A DNA stretch of 64,000 bases, taken from assembly GCA_018806985.1 (NCBI GenBank), contig JADANN010000450.1, positions 1,234,835 through 1,298,834 on the forward strand, in the 5' to 3' direction. Of this stretch, positions 1-11,092 are shown one piece after another (position 1 is the first letter of the stretch; each line of letters begins with the position of its first letter). Under the pieces are notes generated by a model. It was not told the DNA's origin. It did not search any database and saw only the letters and a program-made list of their open reading frames with translations. The translations under genes were made by a program, and so were the position numbers. This DNA comes from Angiostrongylus vasorum. Its lineage: Eukaryota; Nematoda; Chromadorea; Rhabditida; Metastrongylidae.

Positions 1-29
1 TTTTCCAAACCAGGCTGCATCATTTAACA

Positions 30-165
30 TCGGTAGCAATCACGAATGCCTTCTTGGATTAATAAGCTAACATGAAGTTGATAAAGGTGTTTATTCGCCA
101 TGGATCATCGGCTCAGATGAAGACGAAGGCGACGAGACGTTGGCCGGAGAAACTTTTTTTTATCA
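30..165 (+). repeat. Partial PLE terminal repeat
   Basis: AATAAGCTAACATGAAGTTG followed by TTTATTCGCC, then TCAGATGAAGACGAAGGCGA and a GAGACGTTGGCC core. This is the second terminal-repeat type with a degraded hammerhead core. Confidence 0.5.
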
Positions 166-330
166 ATCTCGCGTTAGCTTAAGAATCCAAGAAACTAAGA
201 TATTCTTTGCGACTACAAGTATTGGCAGAAAAAAAAATAAATTGAAAAATAAATTGACCGGCGAAGTGTTACACCAGAATCGCAACGGATTTAAGAATTT
301 TGCCTACTTCGTTTCGTACATCATGACATT

Positions 331-1560
331 CCTTTAATTCACCTTAGATTCGAAACTGGAATATTTAAACACATAGATGGAAGATCGTTACAAGTACATT
401 CGTCCTGTCACATCATGATGATGGTTTACACCTAGGTGTCGAACTACGATAGACGGAGAGCAGATGTTCATTCTCTTTGCACCAGCGGTCCTGGAAGATA
501 CACAATTATAAGGTGACAGACAATCCGTCAGGATCAATCTACGGCGGCGACTATGTGCTAATGACCTAGAAACTCAAAAGCATGGTTGTTTCAGAATTCC
601 CGGGGAGAACTCTTCTCTATCTAGCAAATAATAGTCTGATGAAGTCCGATGGAGTCTGATTAAGATTGTACTGGAGCCAGTAAAATTCTTGCTAAAGACG
701 AGCTAGGCTAATACTAAAGTATTTATGTGTCCATATCAATGCATATCGGTATCGTCATATATATCGTACCATAAAGTGGATTGTACTAAGAAGCGAAATA
801 CCTAACAGCTCAGCATCTGAAACAAGAACAAAAAATTGTTGTGAAGGACAACATTGCCATAATTCATTTGACATCTAAGTGTCTGATGTTCAACGAATCA
901 CCAGCAATAAACTGATCAACTTCAAATAGTGAAATAATTCGTTACTGTTCGTACTAGTGCTATGGTATTCATTTAACCACCATAACGTTACATATATTAG
1001 CTTCATCCTAAGCCATCTCGCCTGATTGTTGAGGCTTAACGCCAACAATACGATTACGATGGGCTGTTCGGCTGTGGCTTAACACAACACAGATGTCGAT
1101 GCACTAAAGACATGCCCTACGGTATTCAAACTTCTAGCTCCTCTTCAAAGTAAGACAGTTTGTTTAATCATAGCGGAATCGTGGAATCTCGATATATGGA
1201 ACATAGCATGGTATCGGTGGATGCCTTACGGATGTTACATAATGTAGTTTTAGCTTCAAGTATAACCAAAATTGCTATCGAGTAGACTGAAACGTAGCAG
1301 CTGCTAATAACTACTTCGACCGTGGCCACTGCCAATGACTATTTATCTTACACTGAAAAATTTATAACAACCAACAGTACTTTGCTATCGACGTAATGAT
1401 AGTGAGACTTGCTCAAAGTTTACAAGTTTAAATCAACTTATATGCACCGAATAGACATGACCTTCTTAAAGGTCATCAAATTTGATGAGCAATTCACGAC
1501 TTTCTCCCGTCCTCACGGGTTCAGCGTTTGCATAGGTACCGTAGTATGAGAAGGCAATCC
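331..1560. other. No recognisable feature
   Basis: AT-rich sequence without long frames, splice-bounded coding segments or repeats that I can match elsewhere in the window. Confidence 0.5.
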
Positions 1561-1562
1561 GA

Positions 1563-1979
1563 GTGTGTCATCATACGCAGTTCGAATTCAGACAATTCTT
1601 TTCGCATTGTCCCATTTATTCGTGTCAGAACTTCCGTCATATACCTTATAGATATGTGATTGTGGTAAGAAAAAATGAGGTACTAAATTTGCAAGGGCAA
1701 CGTTTTATTACTGTAAATTGCCATAATTCACGGAAACTGCAGCTCGATGACATCTTCTATACATCATACATTTTGTCTGACGCCTATATTACTGTACGAG
1801 TATTCGTAAAGTCGTTTGGTAAACGGAGTCTTTACTATGCCCCGGCTAGGTGTACTGTATTGTGCGTCGCCATCGTTTCACGATTAATCACTGCACGCAC
1901 GATAAGAGAAACTTTTCGTGAAATTGGACTTTCTATACGAATGTTGAAAGATGATTCAGAAACATTTTGGAACTGCTAA
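1563..1979 (+). other. Unrecognised 138-codon open frame
   Basis: The longest open frame in the first 10 kb. It opens at a GTG rather than an ATG and shows no motif, signal peptide or family that I recognise. No clear acceptor precedes it. Probably chance, recorded because it stands alone in otherwise featureless sequence. Confidence 0.12.
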
Positions 1980-2289
1980 CAGCATTACAAAAAACTTTCT
2001 CAGGGTACGGCTACACAGCTTGTGAAAAGGGTGGAAAATCCGTAGAAGAACATATATAACATGGCTATTCAGCCCCCTCACGGAGAAACATACTGCGCTG
2101 CATCCGAGATGGTTCTACGCTTACCTTATTTGTGGACATGTACAGTAAACGTCCACATTTCTTTGGTGTTTCCTTAAGGAGCTTCCGAAACTCCTACGCA
2201 CTCCTGCGTCATAAACACTGTCCAAAGTTTGTCGTTATCATAGGATTGAGAAGATTTCCGAAATATCAGTAACATCGACACTTTGCTAA

Positions 2290-2855
2290 ATTATTAAGCT
2301 AACACGAAGTTGTTACAAAACTTTATTCAACAGACGTTCCAACGTCTTCGTCTTCTTCAAAGCCGGGTTGATACGAATCGATGCTTCACTGATGGTGGTC
2401 TTCCCCATGTGGATGTTCGTTGTCGCATCGAGTCGAATCTACTGAATTCGAACACCACTCAAATGAAGTTTCCTCAAGCGCAGCCCTTTTATGTAGGACG
2501 GTTATTGATTTGTTGCCGTATTCCAGTATGATCTGCTTCATTGGCAGCTTCGCAGCTTACAGCAATCGGTATTATATTGGCCAGCACATAGTGAGGGAAG
2601 ATCTGCTTCATTAGCGGCTTCACCAGCGTACAGCAATTGGTGTTATATTAGCTAACTCCTGGTGAGGAAAAACTTCATTCGAGCTTTGTTCTATTCCACT
2701 AAATTCGACTCGATGCGACAGCAAACACCCACACCGTGAAGACGACCACCCGCGAACCATCGACACCCATCAATCCAGCTCTGAAGAAGGCGAAGGCGTT
2801 GAAACGCTAGCCGAATAAAGTTTCATAAAAAACTTATGTTAGATTAATAATCTAA
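2290..2855. repeat. Long imperfect palindromic terminal-repeat unit
   Basis: The left arm, from AGCTAACACGAAG (about 2298), has an inverted core around 2330-2380. The right arm (about 2690-2850) has TTCGACTCGATGCGACA, CTGAAGAAGGCGAAGGCG and ACTTATGTTAGATTA. The TCGCATCGAGTCGAAT block at about 2431-2446 mirrors the right arm. A 70-bp tandem duplication sits in the spacer. Confidence 0.6.
2531..2670 (+). repeat. 70-bp tandem duplication
   Basis: ATCTGCTTCATTGGCAGCTT (2531) and ATCTGCTTCATTAGCGGCTT (2601) begin two 70-base units with the common TTATATT and GTGAGGRA segments. It lies in the spacer of the long palindromic unit. Confidence 0.8.
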
Positions 2856-2917
2856 CAAAGTAATGATTAATCATCTCGAAGTTAAATGATGGACGGTTTG
2901 AAAATATAAATAGGTCG

Positions 2918-3215
2918 TTTTCTCTTTCAGCAATCGCGAGGTTGTTAAACAGCATACCTTTACTTCCATACAATAACACACATGCAACACAACCGAAGCT
3001 GACGTTTCGGCAGTTTCGCCTTTCTCAGAGCCGCTTTTTTCACACTCCCTCCACCGAGGAAGAGCTCAGAGTCGCATATGGTTGGCGACTGGTTGACTGA
3101 AGAAGGCGGTACTGCCGAAACATCAGCTACGGTTGTGTTGCATGTGTGTTATTGTTTGAAAGTAAACGCATGTTGTTTAACAACCTCGCGATTGCTGAGA
3201 AGAAAACGACGCATT
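2918..3215. repeat. Palindromic PLE terminal-repeat unit
   Basis: The left arm (about 2918-3030) and right arm (about 3097-3210) are inverted copies sharing AGCAATCGCGAGGTTGTTAA, AACAGCATAC and TGCAACACAACCG. There is no coding sequence between them, just a spacer of about 65 bp. Each arm holds a hammerhead-like motif. The same terminal sequence is found at the ends of PLE-A and PLE-B. Confidence 0.8.
3097..3124 (+). ncRNA. Hammerhead-like motif with ATC cleavage triplet
   Basis: CTGAAGA, A, GGC-GGTACT-GCC, GAAAC, then ATC instead of GTC. NUH rules allow AUC, but the C-G pair of helix III is lost. The partner arm (3001-3028, minus) has CTGAGAA, which loses an essential G. Confidence 0.45.
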
Positions 3216-3264
3216 CACATTCCAATGCCGAGGTTAATAGAAAGTCGATCCTGGGAAATATAAA

Positions 3265-5000
3265 TAGGATTGATTAGAAAGGAATTAATAAAAAAGAATT
3301 TTTAAAAAACTTGGATTATAATCCACTTCTGCAGAAGGTTCGTAAGATTTGTACTCGATTTTCTTCGAATATTCCTTCTACTGATGACGTCGTCTCCATG
3401 ACGGAGAGCTGATCATGCAATACTTTATCCTAGAACTACGCTCCAGTAGAACTTTAAGTTTCTTTAACTAAAGAAGGCGTGAGTGTTAGAAACAATGGGT
3501 GTAGCAGAAATTGGAAAGAGATCTTTCTCTCTATGTACCACCTAACGACATAGATCCCAGAAAACTTGTTCGCAAAACCCAAAATACTGCTTGCATCACT
3601 TCCGGAGGATCTTTTTTCGAAGTGTTTCTGCTTTTGTAGAAAACACAAGAAGAATATTACTGTAAATGTCCAGCGTCTTGAGATTATGGCTATAGGACAT
3701 CAGTAAATCGATGTGAGAGCCACAAACTGTCATGTGATAAGAAGAGTAGGAAAAAAGCATTTAAACAATCTTAAAAAGCTTCTCTAATGTAGTATATAAC
3801 GTTCTAATAAAGCTTCGAATGGCGAACAACTGCCCACATAATGACATGCGGTTATATGAGTATGGTAAAATCAGAAAGTAAATTATATGTAAGTCAAGGT
3901 AACTTATGAATTAGAATATTGGAACGATAAGCGACTGTTTCGATGACGGTTCAGTTGGTTATTTCACTGTAGCAGTAAGGCAAATAATAAGAGCTTATAA
4001 ATCCCTGGTATGGAATGAACACAGCTTTTGCAGAATCAAGGATTTCAGCATGAATGGGGGGCTATGAAAACGACTATAAAACGTCGTTCATCAAATATCT
4101 CACACAGATACGGATAAGGTATCAAGCCGAAGAGACTGAAGGACGCTTAGAATCGTGCCAGACAGGATGTTACCAGCCGTGATGTTGTTTCGGCGGGTCG
4201 AGATTATTTTGGTGTTGGTCCACTGACCAGTACATCGTCGTCGCTTCGGCGCCTGGCACTGCTGGTCAGCCGGTTTCCTGGTGCGCTACCCAATCAGCGC
4301 GCTCTCTAGGCACAGACACGACTCACCCCCATCATAGCCCCCCATCCAGACAGACATTGCTCACTGTATCCTCATATTATCCCTCTCCGTTTAGCACACT
4401 CTCAACAAATGTTCAATGCTCTCACCTCTCTCACCACACACTACACACATCGCACTATGCGACGTCGGCGCCTGGAACGATGACCGTTGTGACGCAATAT
4501 CACAGACACGTGCTAGAATGGAACGTATTGACCTTATGTGGGGACAGTCACGCCTCAAGAAGTAATTTAACTAGAAACATGCATCGATGTCATCCCTGTT
4601 GTTCCTGGTATTTTAACCGACCACTGCGCACCGTTCTACAGCTATAGGAAGGCTAAAGCACTAGACGTTGATCTACCCCTCGGGGATACTTAATGCATAT
4701 TTGAATTACACAGTGACTTGGGGAAACTAAGCAATATTTCGGCTGAATGCTTATATCCTCTCAGACAAGTCTGGTGTCAACGTGCCGATCTTGGAAGGAT
4801 GGAATGGTTTTGAACCTCCGGGATTAAACAAAGAGCGGTGTACGTATTGAAAGTCACTTCTAACCACTCCGCTAAATAAATACCCTTTTAGTGCTGAGGA
4901 CTAAGTTGTTACTACTATGATTTGACGCGTAGAGTTTGGGAAAAGATTTGTTTGTGGTCGTAGGTAGCATTCACGTAAATGAATCTAGGCGGCATTTTTT
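3265..5000. other. No recognised gene; GC-richer island at 4130-4530
   Basis: Mostly featureless. The part from about 4130 to 4530 is distinctly GC-richer, with TCGGCGCCTGG at about 4246 and 4467 and a C-rich, TG-free stretch at 4320-4450. It may be the edge of an unrecognised repeat. No protein motif seen. Confidence 0.4.
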
Positions 5001-5003
5001 CCT

Positions 5004-5638
5004 TGCAGGAACTATGTCTCACCTTCTATACAATGGAATGCATATTCGGCCTCATTTCTCTCCATGAAACCAATCATCGGCAAATCATATCTCTTATCAG
5101 TTATAGAAAAAAGATCGTAGTTGCTAACATAAGTCATATTTTGAGACCAGATTCTCGATGGGAACTGTGGTATATTTCTTGTTCAGATTCTTACTGCGTG
5201 AGCGTGCCTCTTTACGGTCAAACGCCTTGTTATGATAGTATGTGCTACAAATATAACTACATTTCTAAAACGTCTTAATGCTTTACCTCTTCATCGTAAC
5301 AAGACAACGTTCTTTTATGGCAGGCAAGCACAAAACTGTTCAACATCTCCTGTGCAAATCCAGCTAAGTGTAAACCTGTGGCTGTGTTTTCGCCGAGCAA
5401 TATAAACGGAGGTGAGCTTTGTATTATAAGTGCAAAGCACTTCGTGTCCTTCAAGCTAGCGGTGCTCTATGGTTACCTAAGACTAGTAACAAGGCCAAGC
5501 AGTGATAGCTGCACAATTACGGATGGTACAATCAAGCACATGATATGTTATTATGAAATTATCACTAGTGACTTTTGCACTGAAAGTGAAGGTGTTGTAG
5601 GTTATCCAGTGAAAAAAGTTCTGCACTTCAAGATGTAA
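5004..5638 (+). CDS. Candidate two-exon gene of unknown function, Cys-rich
   Basis: Two adjacent open stretches each follow a good acceptor: TTTTCCTTGCAG before 5004 and CTTTTATGGCAG before 5324. The first encodes ELCLTFYTMEC and so on to WELWYISCSDSYC, with a phase-0 donor GTGAGC after 5197. The second opens ASTKLFNISCANPAKC and stays open to TAA at 5636-5638, or it may end at a donor GTGAGC after 5411. The two parts share an ISC(n5)C pattern. No start codon or signal peptide exon was found upstream and no family is recognised. It could be chance ORFs in AT-rich DNA. Confidence 0.27.
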
Positions 5639-5639
5639 A

Positions 5640-6765
5640 TTTTCATTGCCAGGAAATTCAATTCAGGTACTTATAGTTATGATGGCTACTGTGAGGCAAA
5701 CAGTAAAAGACATCGGGTTTCACGCAGATCACATTTCATCCACTTTTCTTCCCTTATCTTTCATAGCGAAATTTGAATCTGTATGTTGGATGTGTATGTG
5801 CGATGACATTCATAAGCGATAGTGCATTCATTCATATGGAAAAGTACATTGATAAGGGTAGTTATCAATTTGCGGGGGCCCACTGGGAGCGAGTTATGGT
5901 CTTGGGGATGGAGAGTTTATTCAAGAAACATTCACTTGAGGAAGCGAATTGGAATAAAAAGAAAGGCAGACAAGTAAGGTAACTACTAAAAAAAGCCTGC
6001 TGCTAAATGATACGATTGTTTTAAGGTTCTAGAAATAGCTTGACGTCTTTGAGGTCGTGAATTTTCATAAAACTAATGCTGTTGTAACAAGTTCTTGTTT
6101 TACATCTATAGTTTGAAAAATCTAAGAAAAAGTTCACTCCCTGAAATAGCACTGCGCTACTGAAACGAAGCCCTCAAAAGAAAATGAGTCACTGCATCCT
6201 GTGGTGATAAAAAATGTGGGATTAGAACGAAAAAAAGTTCTGAAATATTGGGAATTCGTGAGACAGTTTTTGCAACGTTAATGAACGGTGGTGACATGCT
6301 GGATCATATGTTCTGCTTCTCTTTCGAATGACATCAATAACATCAGATTTCTTTCAGAATCTTCGTGATGAAGCTTCGCTAACAATTCGTAATCTTCGTG
6401 CAGCGAACTTGATTTCTGTTGAGAATGAGCCGATAGCTTTAAAACTTACCCTCATGGATCGAAAATTTTAATTATTTCGCTCTAGGTTGTGGAAAACGCC
6501 TAGCAGTGGACTGTTCTTTGTGATTATTTAAGCTCTAAAAATCACGCTCCTGTCCTCCTTTTAATTTCGAAGTTGTTTATCACGTTGGCTTCCCTACTCA
6601 AATCGGTGTCGCTAGAGTATTCGAGAAGACTTCTTTGTCCGAGCATGAGAAGTCACATCAAAAACAAATCAATTCTAAGTAAATATCGGTTTCGATTTGT
6701 GTTGAAGCTTGACGTTATTAGGACGATAGCAACAGTAAGGCAAATTTCAAATTGTCTTTATTTCT
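5640..6765. other. No recognisable feature
   Basis: Short open frames only (5773-5982 and 6573-6770), neither bounded by convincing splice sites nor recognised. Confidence 0.45.
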
Positions 6766-6778
6766 GCTAATTCATTTC

Positions 6779-7168
6779 CTCCCAACGGTTTCCCGCCTCA
6801 TCGTGGCTGGGAGGTTTTCCTGGGTGTCGGACTGCGATGTACAGCGGGGGATTCATCCCCAGGCAGGGTCTCCCAAGCTGAGAAGGAGTCCGACGTTTCC
6901 ATCAGGAAGCCCTAGCTAAGAGTAAACGACTACCGGGATCCACCACCGTCATGGTATCAAAGTCGCATGGTGGTAAATCTCCCTCTGATTCACATCGGAT
7001 GCGACTGCCTGTGGTGGTGAAGACCTGGGATAGACTTTGGCCAGGCTGACCTCTGGACTCTGGGGGAACCATAATGGCTTAACCAGCAAATCTCCGAAAA
7101 ATGGAGATTATGCTGGGACCCGCACAACCGGTGAGGACGGGCCATTCAAGTATCAAGTATCAGGTAAG
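6779..7168 (+). repeat. SINE-3: tRNA-like SINE with 11-bp TSD
   Basis: Flanked by TAATTCATTTC at 6768-6778 and 7169-7179. The head has an A-box-like TGGCTGGGAGG and a B-box-like GGATTCATCCC spaced as in a class II tRNA (Ser/Leu type). The body ends GGTGAGGACGGGCC with a tail of short AAGTATC repeats. Copies also at 39608-39995 and, diverged, 31420-31600. Confidence 0.75.
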
Positions 7169-7179
7169 TAATTCATTTC

Positions 7180-8389
7180 TTTCCAACGATCTCTAAATGT
7201 TTGGCTAGGCGGTGTCGTATTCTCGGACTACTCCCTTGATGTGCACGATTATTATGATGTCGTAAAAAAACGAGTTCTTCTGGCTTTGAAGTTGCTAAGT
7301 AGCTTGTGAAGAACTTTTATATCTCAAGAAGGGATGCTCTGATTGCTAAAGGCTTCAACCAATGCGTTCATCTCAGTAGAAGCAGACATTTTCTTCAAAT
7401 TTCGGAAACGGAACATCACAACATTTTATGCTATCCCTGAAATTTCGCTGAGCTTCGCAAGGTTTAAACACTTTTAAAAAGTGTTAGTTGCGTTGAACGG
7501 TCTGATTCCTAAAAATTTTTCCAATCCTATTAAGCTCTCAATGTTGTTAACAGCAATAAACGATAAAGGGCGTAGCTTTCGGAGTTGATCAATCATTGAG
7601 GGTGCCACATACATTCTACACCATCAAGCATCGTTTAGGTCCACTAAATTCTTATCTCATGAGTGCAGTGACTGCCATGGCCAAACAAGGTATGAAGCCA
7701 GCACCTTCCACCTCCCATACAAGTCTGGTAATATTTTGCTGATCCAGGGCACGTTAGTTAACGGTGCCAAAGTAAAATCTGGGCAATGAAAGCGAATGGT
7801 TCTAAGACTGTGATATTTTTTGACATTTGGATTGATTCCACTGCTATGATTGTCCCTAACCCACGAGAAGACAACAAAGACGAAACGATGGCTTTGGTAT
7901 TGAACTTAGAGACAACGTAACACGGGCTGGGCAAAAGTTTTGATTTACTGTGAATTGTCAATTTCCAGGTGATGCTCTTCTGTGGGTCACTCCTTATCCA
8001 TACAATGTGTAGAGTAGAGCTTCTAGATGGGTTAGTTACAGAGAATGTTTCTCGTCGTATGAAAAACGTCAGTGAAAAAGTAGCGAAAGAAACTATTGAA
8101 AAAAAATGATAATGAAAAACTTAACCTTGGAATCAAATTTTCCGAAAATGACCTTGCAGAAGAATCCTAATCTACCTTGGAGAACTTCTCTTCGAGCAAA
8201 TGTAATTCCAGATGCTCAAAACTTCATCTTACTCGTAACCTGATCCAGGATGCTTCTCTCCATCACAAATGTTCCACTTGGATCGTTAGTTACCGCAAAG
8301 GAATCGGTATTCGTAGCTAAACAAATGTTGATAGGGACACCACCTACAGCCACTCATTAGCGTGTTCCGATAACAAGTTCTTCTAAATG
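7180..8389. other. No recognisable feature
   Basis: Nothing beyond short random frames; lies between the SINE-3 copy and the RTE fragment. Confidence 0.45.
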
Positions 8390-9150
8390 TTTAACTTTTG
8401 GAAAATATAACAAGGGTTAAGAGTAGCCTTCCATTTATTATGAGTTGCTGCATTCCTATTTGGTATTTTTCCTGCGTTAGGACTACCTCCAAATATGACA
8501 TGAACAAGAAATTTGCCCAAGTTTCATAGACAGCATCTAGCAAGCGGCTTTTTCTGCTTACTGAGGGAGTCCAGTCGTGACTGAGTTTCTGTGTTTGCAT
8601 TATCAGATCTATAAAATAATCCTTCGATGCCAGCGTGTGCACGTTCCAAGTACGGACCGTCACCATAATGGCTGCTAACTATGATAGCCTGGGAACATTG
8701 TGGCATTTCAGCAGCCTCTCTGGAATAAACTACTCTTTTGAAATATTTTATATCTATTCCAAAGCTAAAAAATGTAGCCCTTAATATTCAATATTGTTTC
8801 GAGAAACAAACCTATACGTACCTTGTTTCGTTTAGATGTAGAGTTTAGATATCCTTATATGAAACGCAGTGTACTTTTCCAGAGTAGCCATGGAGTTAAT
8901 TTGTTGGGAGTGGCTCAGAACCTCAATCCATACACCATCAATCGATTACAATGTTATGCCATAGGGTTTCATTAACAGCGGTTCTAAAACTTTCAGATGA
9001 GATGCGTTAGTATGCTGGCATGCATTATTGGGGGCACAACATAGAAAGAAAAGAAAGCCACCAAACCTACCTACGTTCCAGTGCAAGTGCATATTCGCTT
9101 TACTTTGTCGTTTCGCTATTGCCAGCATATTGGAATGCCTCATGGGTTTT
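8390..9150 (-). pseudogene. Diverged RTE 5' fragment
   Basis: The minus strand has MVTVRTWNVHTLASKD, like the TYNxRTLAS start of RTE endonucleases, and DAVYETW similar to the NAVYETGEE block. The segment 8880-9150 shares the AATTTGTTGGGAGTGGCT pattern with the RTE-1 leader. Strongly decayed, so moderate confidence. Confidence 0.5.
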
Positions 9151-10194
9151 CATGAACACTTAAGTGGACCTGCAGTTAAAAAACGACGAACTCCATGGAA
9201 ATGTTAAAACTTTTTCTTTAATAGCACAGCCGATAGCGGATCATAGAACGAACGTGCACGTCCTTATTAGAAGGTGCTCCAATGCAGTGAACTTAATCGT
9301 ATTGTTTCTTCAACGTGGTCTAATAATGTGCTTTGAGGTAATGTGCTAACGTGGAACTTGTTCTATTGAAATAAAATCCGATCAGTTGTCCGAGAATCTT
9401 ATCCCAACCATATTGTTGCAGTATAATTGTGTGATACTGCTCCTCATATGGAAGAACTCAAGTTGTTTCGAGGCAAATCTACGTGCACTTGTTCCGAAAT
9501 GTTGGCAGACTAAGGAAATAGGTTCTTTTTCACTGTTGCGCTGAGTTGGTTTATATACCTTTCGAACACCTAAACATGTTCATGTAGCAATGCTTTAATA
9601 GATATGTAATGTGTCCTGCACTAGAAGAAGCTGATTCAAGATCGCTCCACATATGGCCTATAAAAGCCCTCCCTAGTTACCTATAAGTTCATCAAATTCT
9701 TAAACACCTGGCCTAGAATGTCATTTGTAAGCACGCCCTCATCGAAAACTATACGAATAAAGAGAAAAACACGTCTCGGACGAGTGGACCCTATTGAATC
9801 CGAAGCTCAAGTGGTGCCCAATTAAGTGATGCGATAATTAATGAGATCAAAGGTGATGCAGATTAGTCCCTCATGAGGAGCTTTTAGTGAACGGCTAATA
9901 ACAACAACGATCTACGGCTAGCTACTACGTTCTTTTCTCCTATTTTTTATTCTAGTGATTTTATTTTTAACAGTTTTATTATTTTGTTGTTGGAATTCAT
10001 GGCCGAGGGTACGAGAATGTTTAGCACTTCTCAATACACAGAAGATCGATTTTTTCTTAGCAAACGGATAGCGTACAGAAACTGTTAGATGAGAGAAAAT
10101 ATTGCGCCAATAAAAATTTTGGGTTTTGATGAAAACAGAAATCAAGAGACGTCTATCTTGCTCATTCATCGAGACAACTATAACTGTATTTACT
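9151..10194. other. No recognisable feature
   Basis: AT-rich; an 83-codon minus frame (9918-10169) is lysine/arginine-rich and unrecognised. Confidence 0.45.
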
Positions 10195-10435
10195 TATGAG
10201 TCCCACTAGTAACAGCACGGCTCTGACGAAGGCGAAATCGTCGAAACGTCAGTCATCGACCAACAACACCAACAGCAACGACAGCAACAACGACAGCGAC
10301 AACGACGACGAAGACTTGTACCAACCTCGCATCAGCCTAAGAAGATCAGTTCATAAGATCATATAAATAAATATGTCACCCTATCTATACAGAGGTTCAT
10401 AGGAAGTTGGTCTTTTGAACTATAACTATAATTTC
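10195..10435 (+). repeat. Solo PLE terminal repeat, second type
   Basis: Contains an intact hammerhead-like core (10223-10250), an AAC/GAC-rich run (10258-10315) and the end block ACCAACCTCGCATCAGCC ... AGATCATATAAATAAATAT ... AGTTGGTCTTTTGAACTAT. The same end block recurs at 51655-51760 and 58090-58195. No coding sequence is attached. Confidence 0.72.
10223..10250 (+). ncRNA. Hammerhead ribozyme-like motif
   Basis: CTGACGA, one extra A, GGCG-AAAT-CGTC (helix II with one G-U), GAAAC, GTC. Helix I can form four pairs (GGCT before, AGTC after the cleavage site). Helix III is only A-U/C-G with no loop, so cleavage in cis would be weak and a dimer is likely. This matches the minimal type I hammerheads reported from Penelope-like elements. 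Confidence 0.68.
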
Positions 10436-10534
10436 TAGGCCCGGAAAACTGGTACTAAAATTGTTTGTTGAGTGCTCGCTTCCATCCACGTAAACTAATG
10501 ACTACCTGTGGTGATGACCTATGAATGTCCTACT

Positions 10535-10660
10535 CACACCATTTAAGGATTTCAGAGAGAAGACCAATATCCTCAAACATCAGCCGAACACACACGTAAA
10601 TGCGAAGAATGTGGTGGATGATGGACGCGGGAAAAACGAATCGAGTGGAAGATATACTGG
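10535..10660 (+). repeat. Dispersed repeat of unknown type, copy 1
   Basis: Shares TTTAAGGATTTC.., CAGCCGAACACACACGTAAA and GTGGATGATGGA with the reverse complement of 12350-12505, and its middle with 51085-51180. Both long copies stay open in the same frame (KHQPNTHVNAKNVVDD versus KQQPKVHVKRSKTLVDD), so it may descend from a coding sequence. Confidence 0.45.
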
Positions 10661-10814
10661 GTCCTACAGGTTGGCTATGAAAAACGAATCGTGTGAAAAA
10701 AACAACCAACCCTATTACAGTGGTCGCTCTCCTTTTAAAAAAATTTTGCCATTTAAATATATCTTTATTAGAAAAAGCCATTTCTTTTGTCGATAAATCG
10801 TTTCGATGCTTATC

Positions 10815-11092
10815 GAGGAATGGGCGCATGTGACGCAGCGCTCGGAGGCTCTCTGCAACACACATGGGATCGATTCCCTGCGTCCGTGGCCCACCAAGCC
10901 TTCCATCTCTCCGCGGTTGGCAAATTGGTACCAGACTTGTCTAACAGCACTGGCTCGGAACATTGGCAGGTCACCGCGAGTCATTGTAAAGGCCAGACAT
11001 GCATTCAATCACCTCCAAACGATGTTTAGTGAAGTCGAATGCATGGGGCATCCCTAAGGGATTGATCAACCCCCGGCTGCTTTATCCTTTCT
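10815..11092 (+). repeat. SINE-2 copy
   Basis: tRNA-like head with B-box-like GGGATCGATTCCC. The body has CACCAAGCCTTCCATC, GGCAAATTGGTACCAGACTT, CGCGAGTCATTGTAAAGGCC and a GATCAACCCCCGGCTGCTTT end. Nine other copies in the window define the family. Confidence 0.72.

Noticed and set aside
10530..11057. Overlapping frames on both strands of 80-111 codons
   Set aside because: They lie inside a SINE-2 copy and a dispersed repeat; frame openness is a by-product of the repeat sequence.
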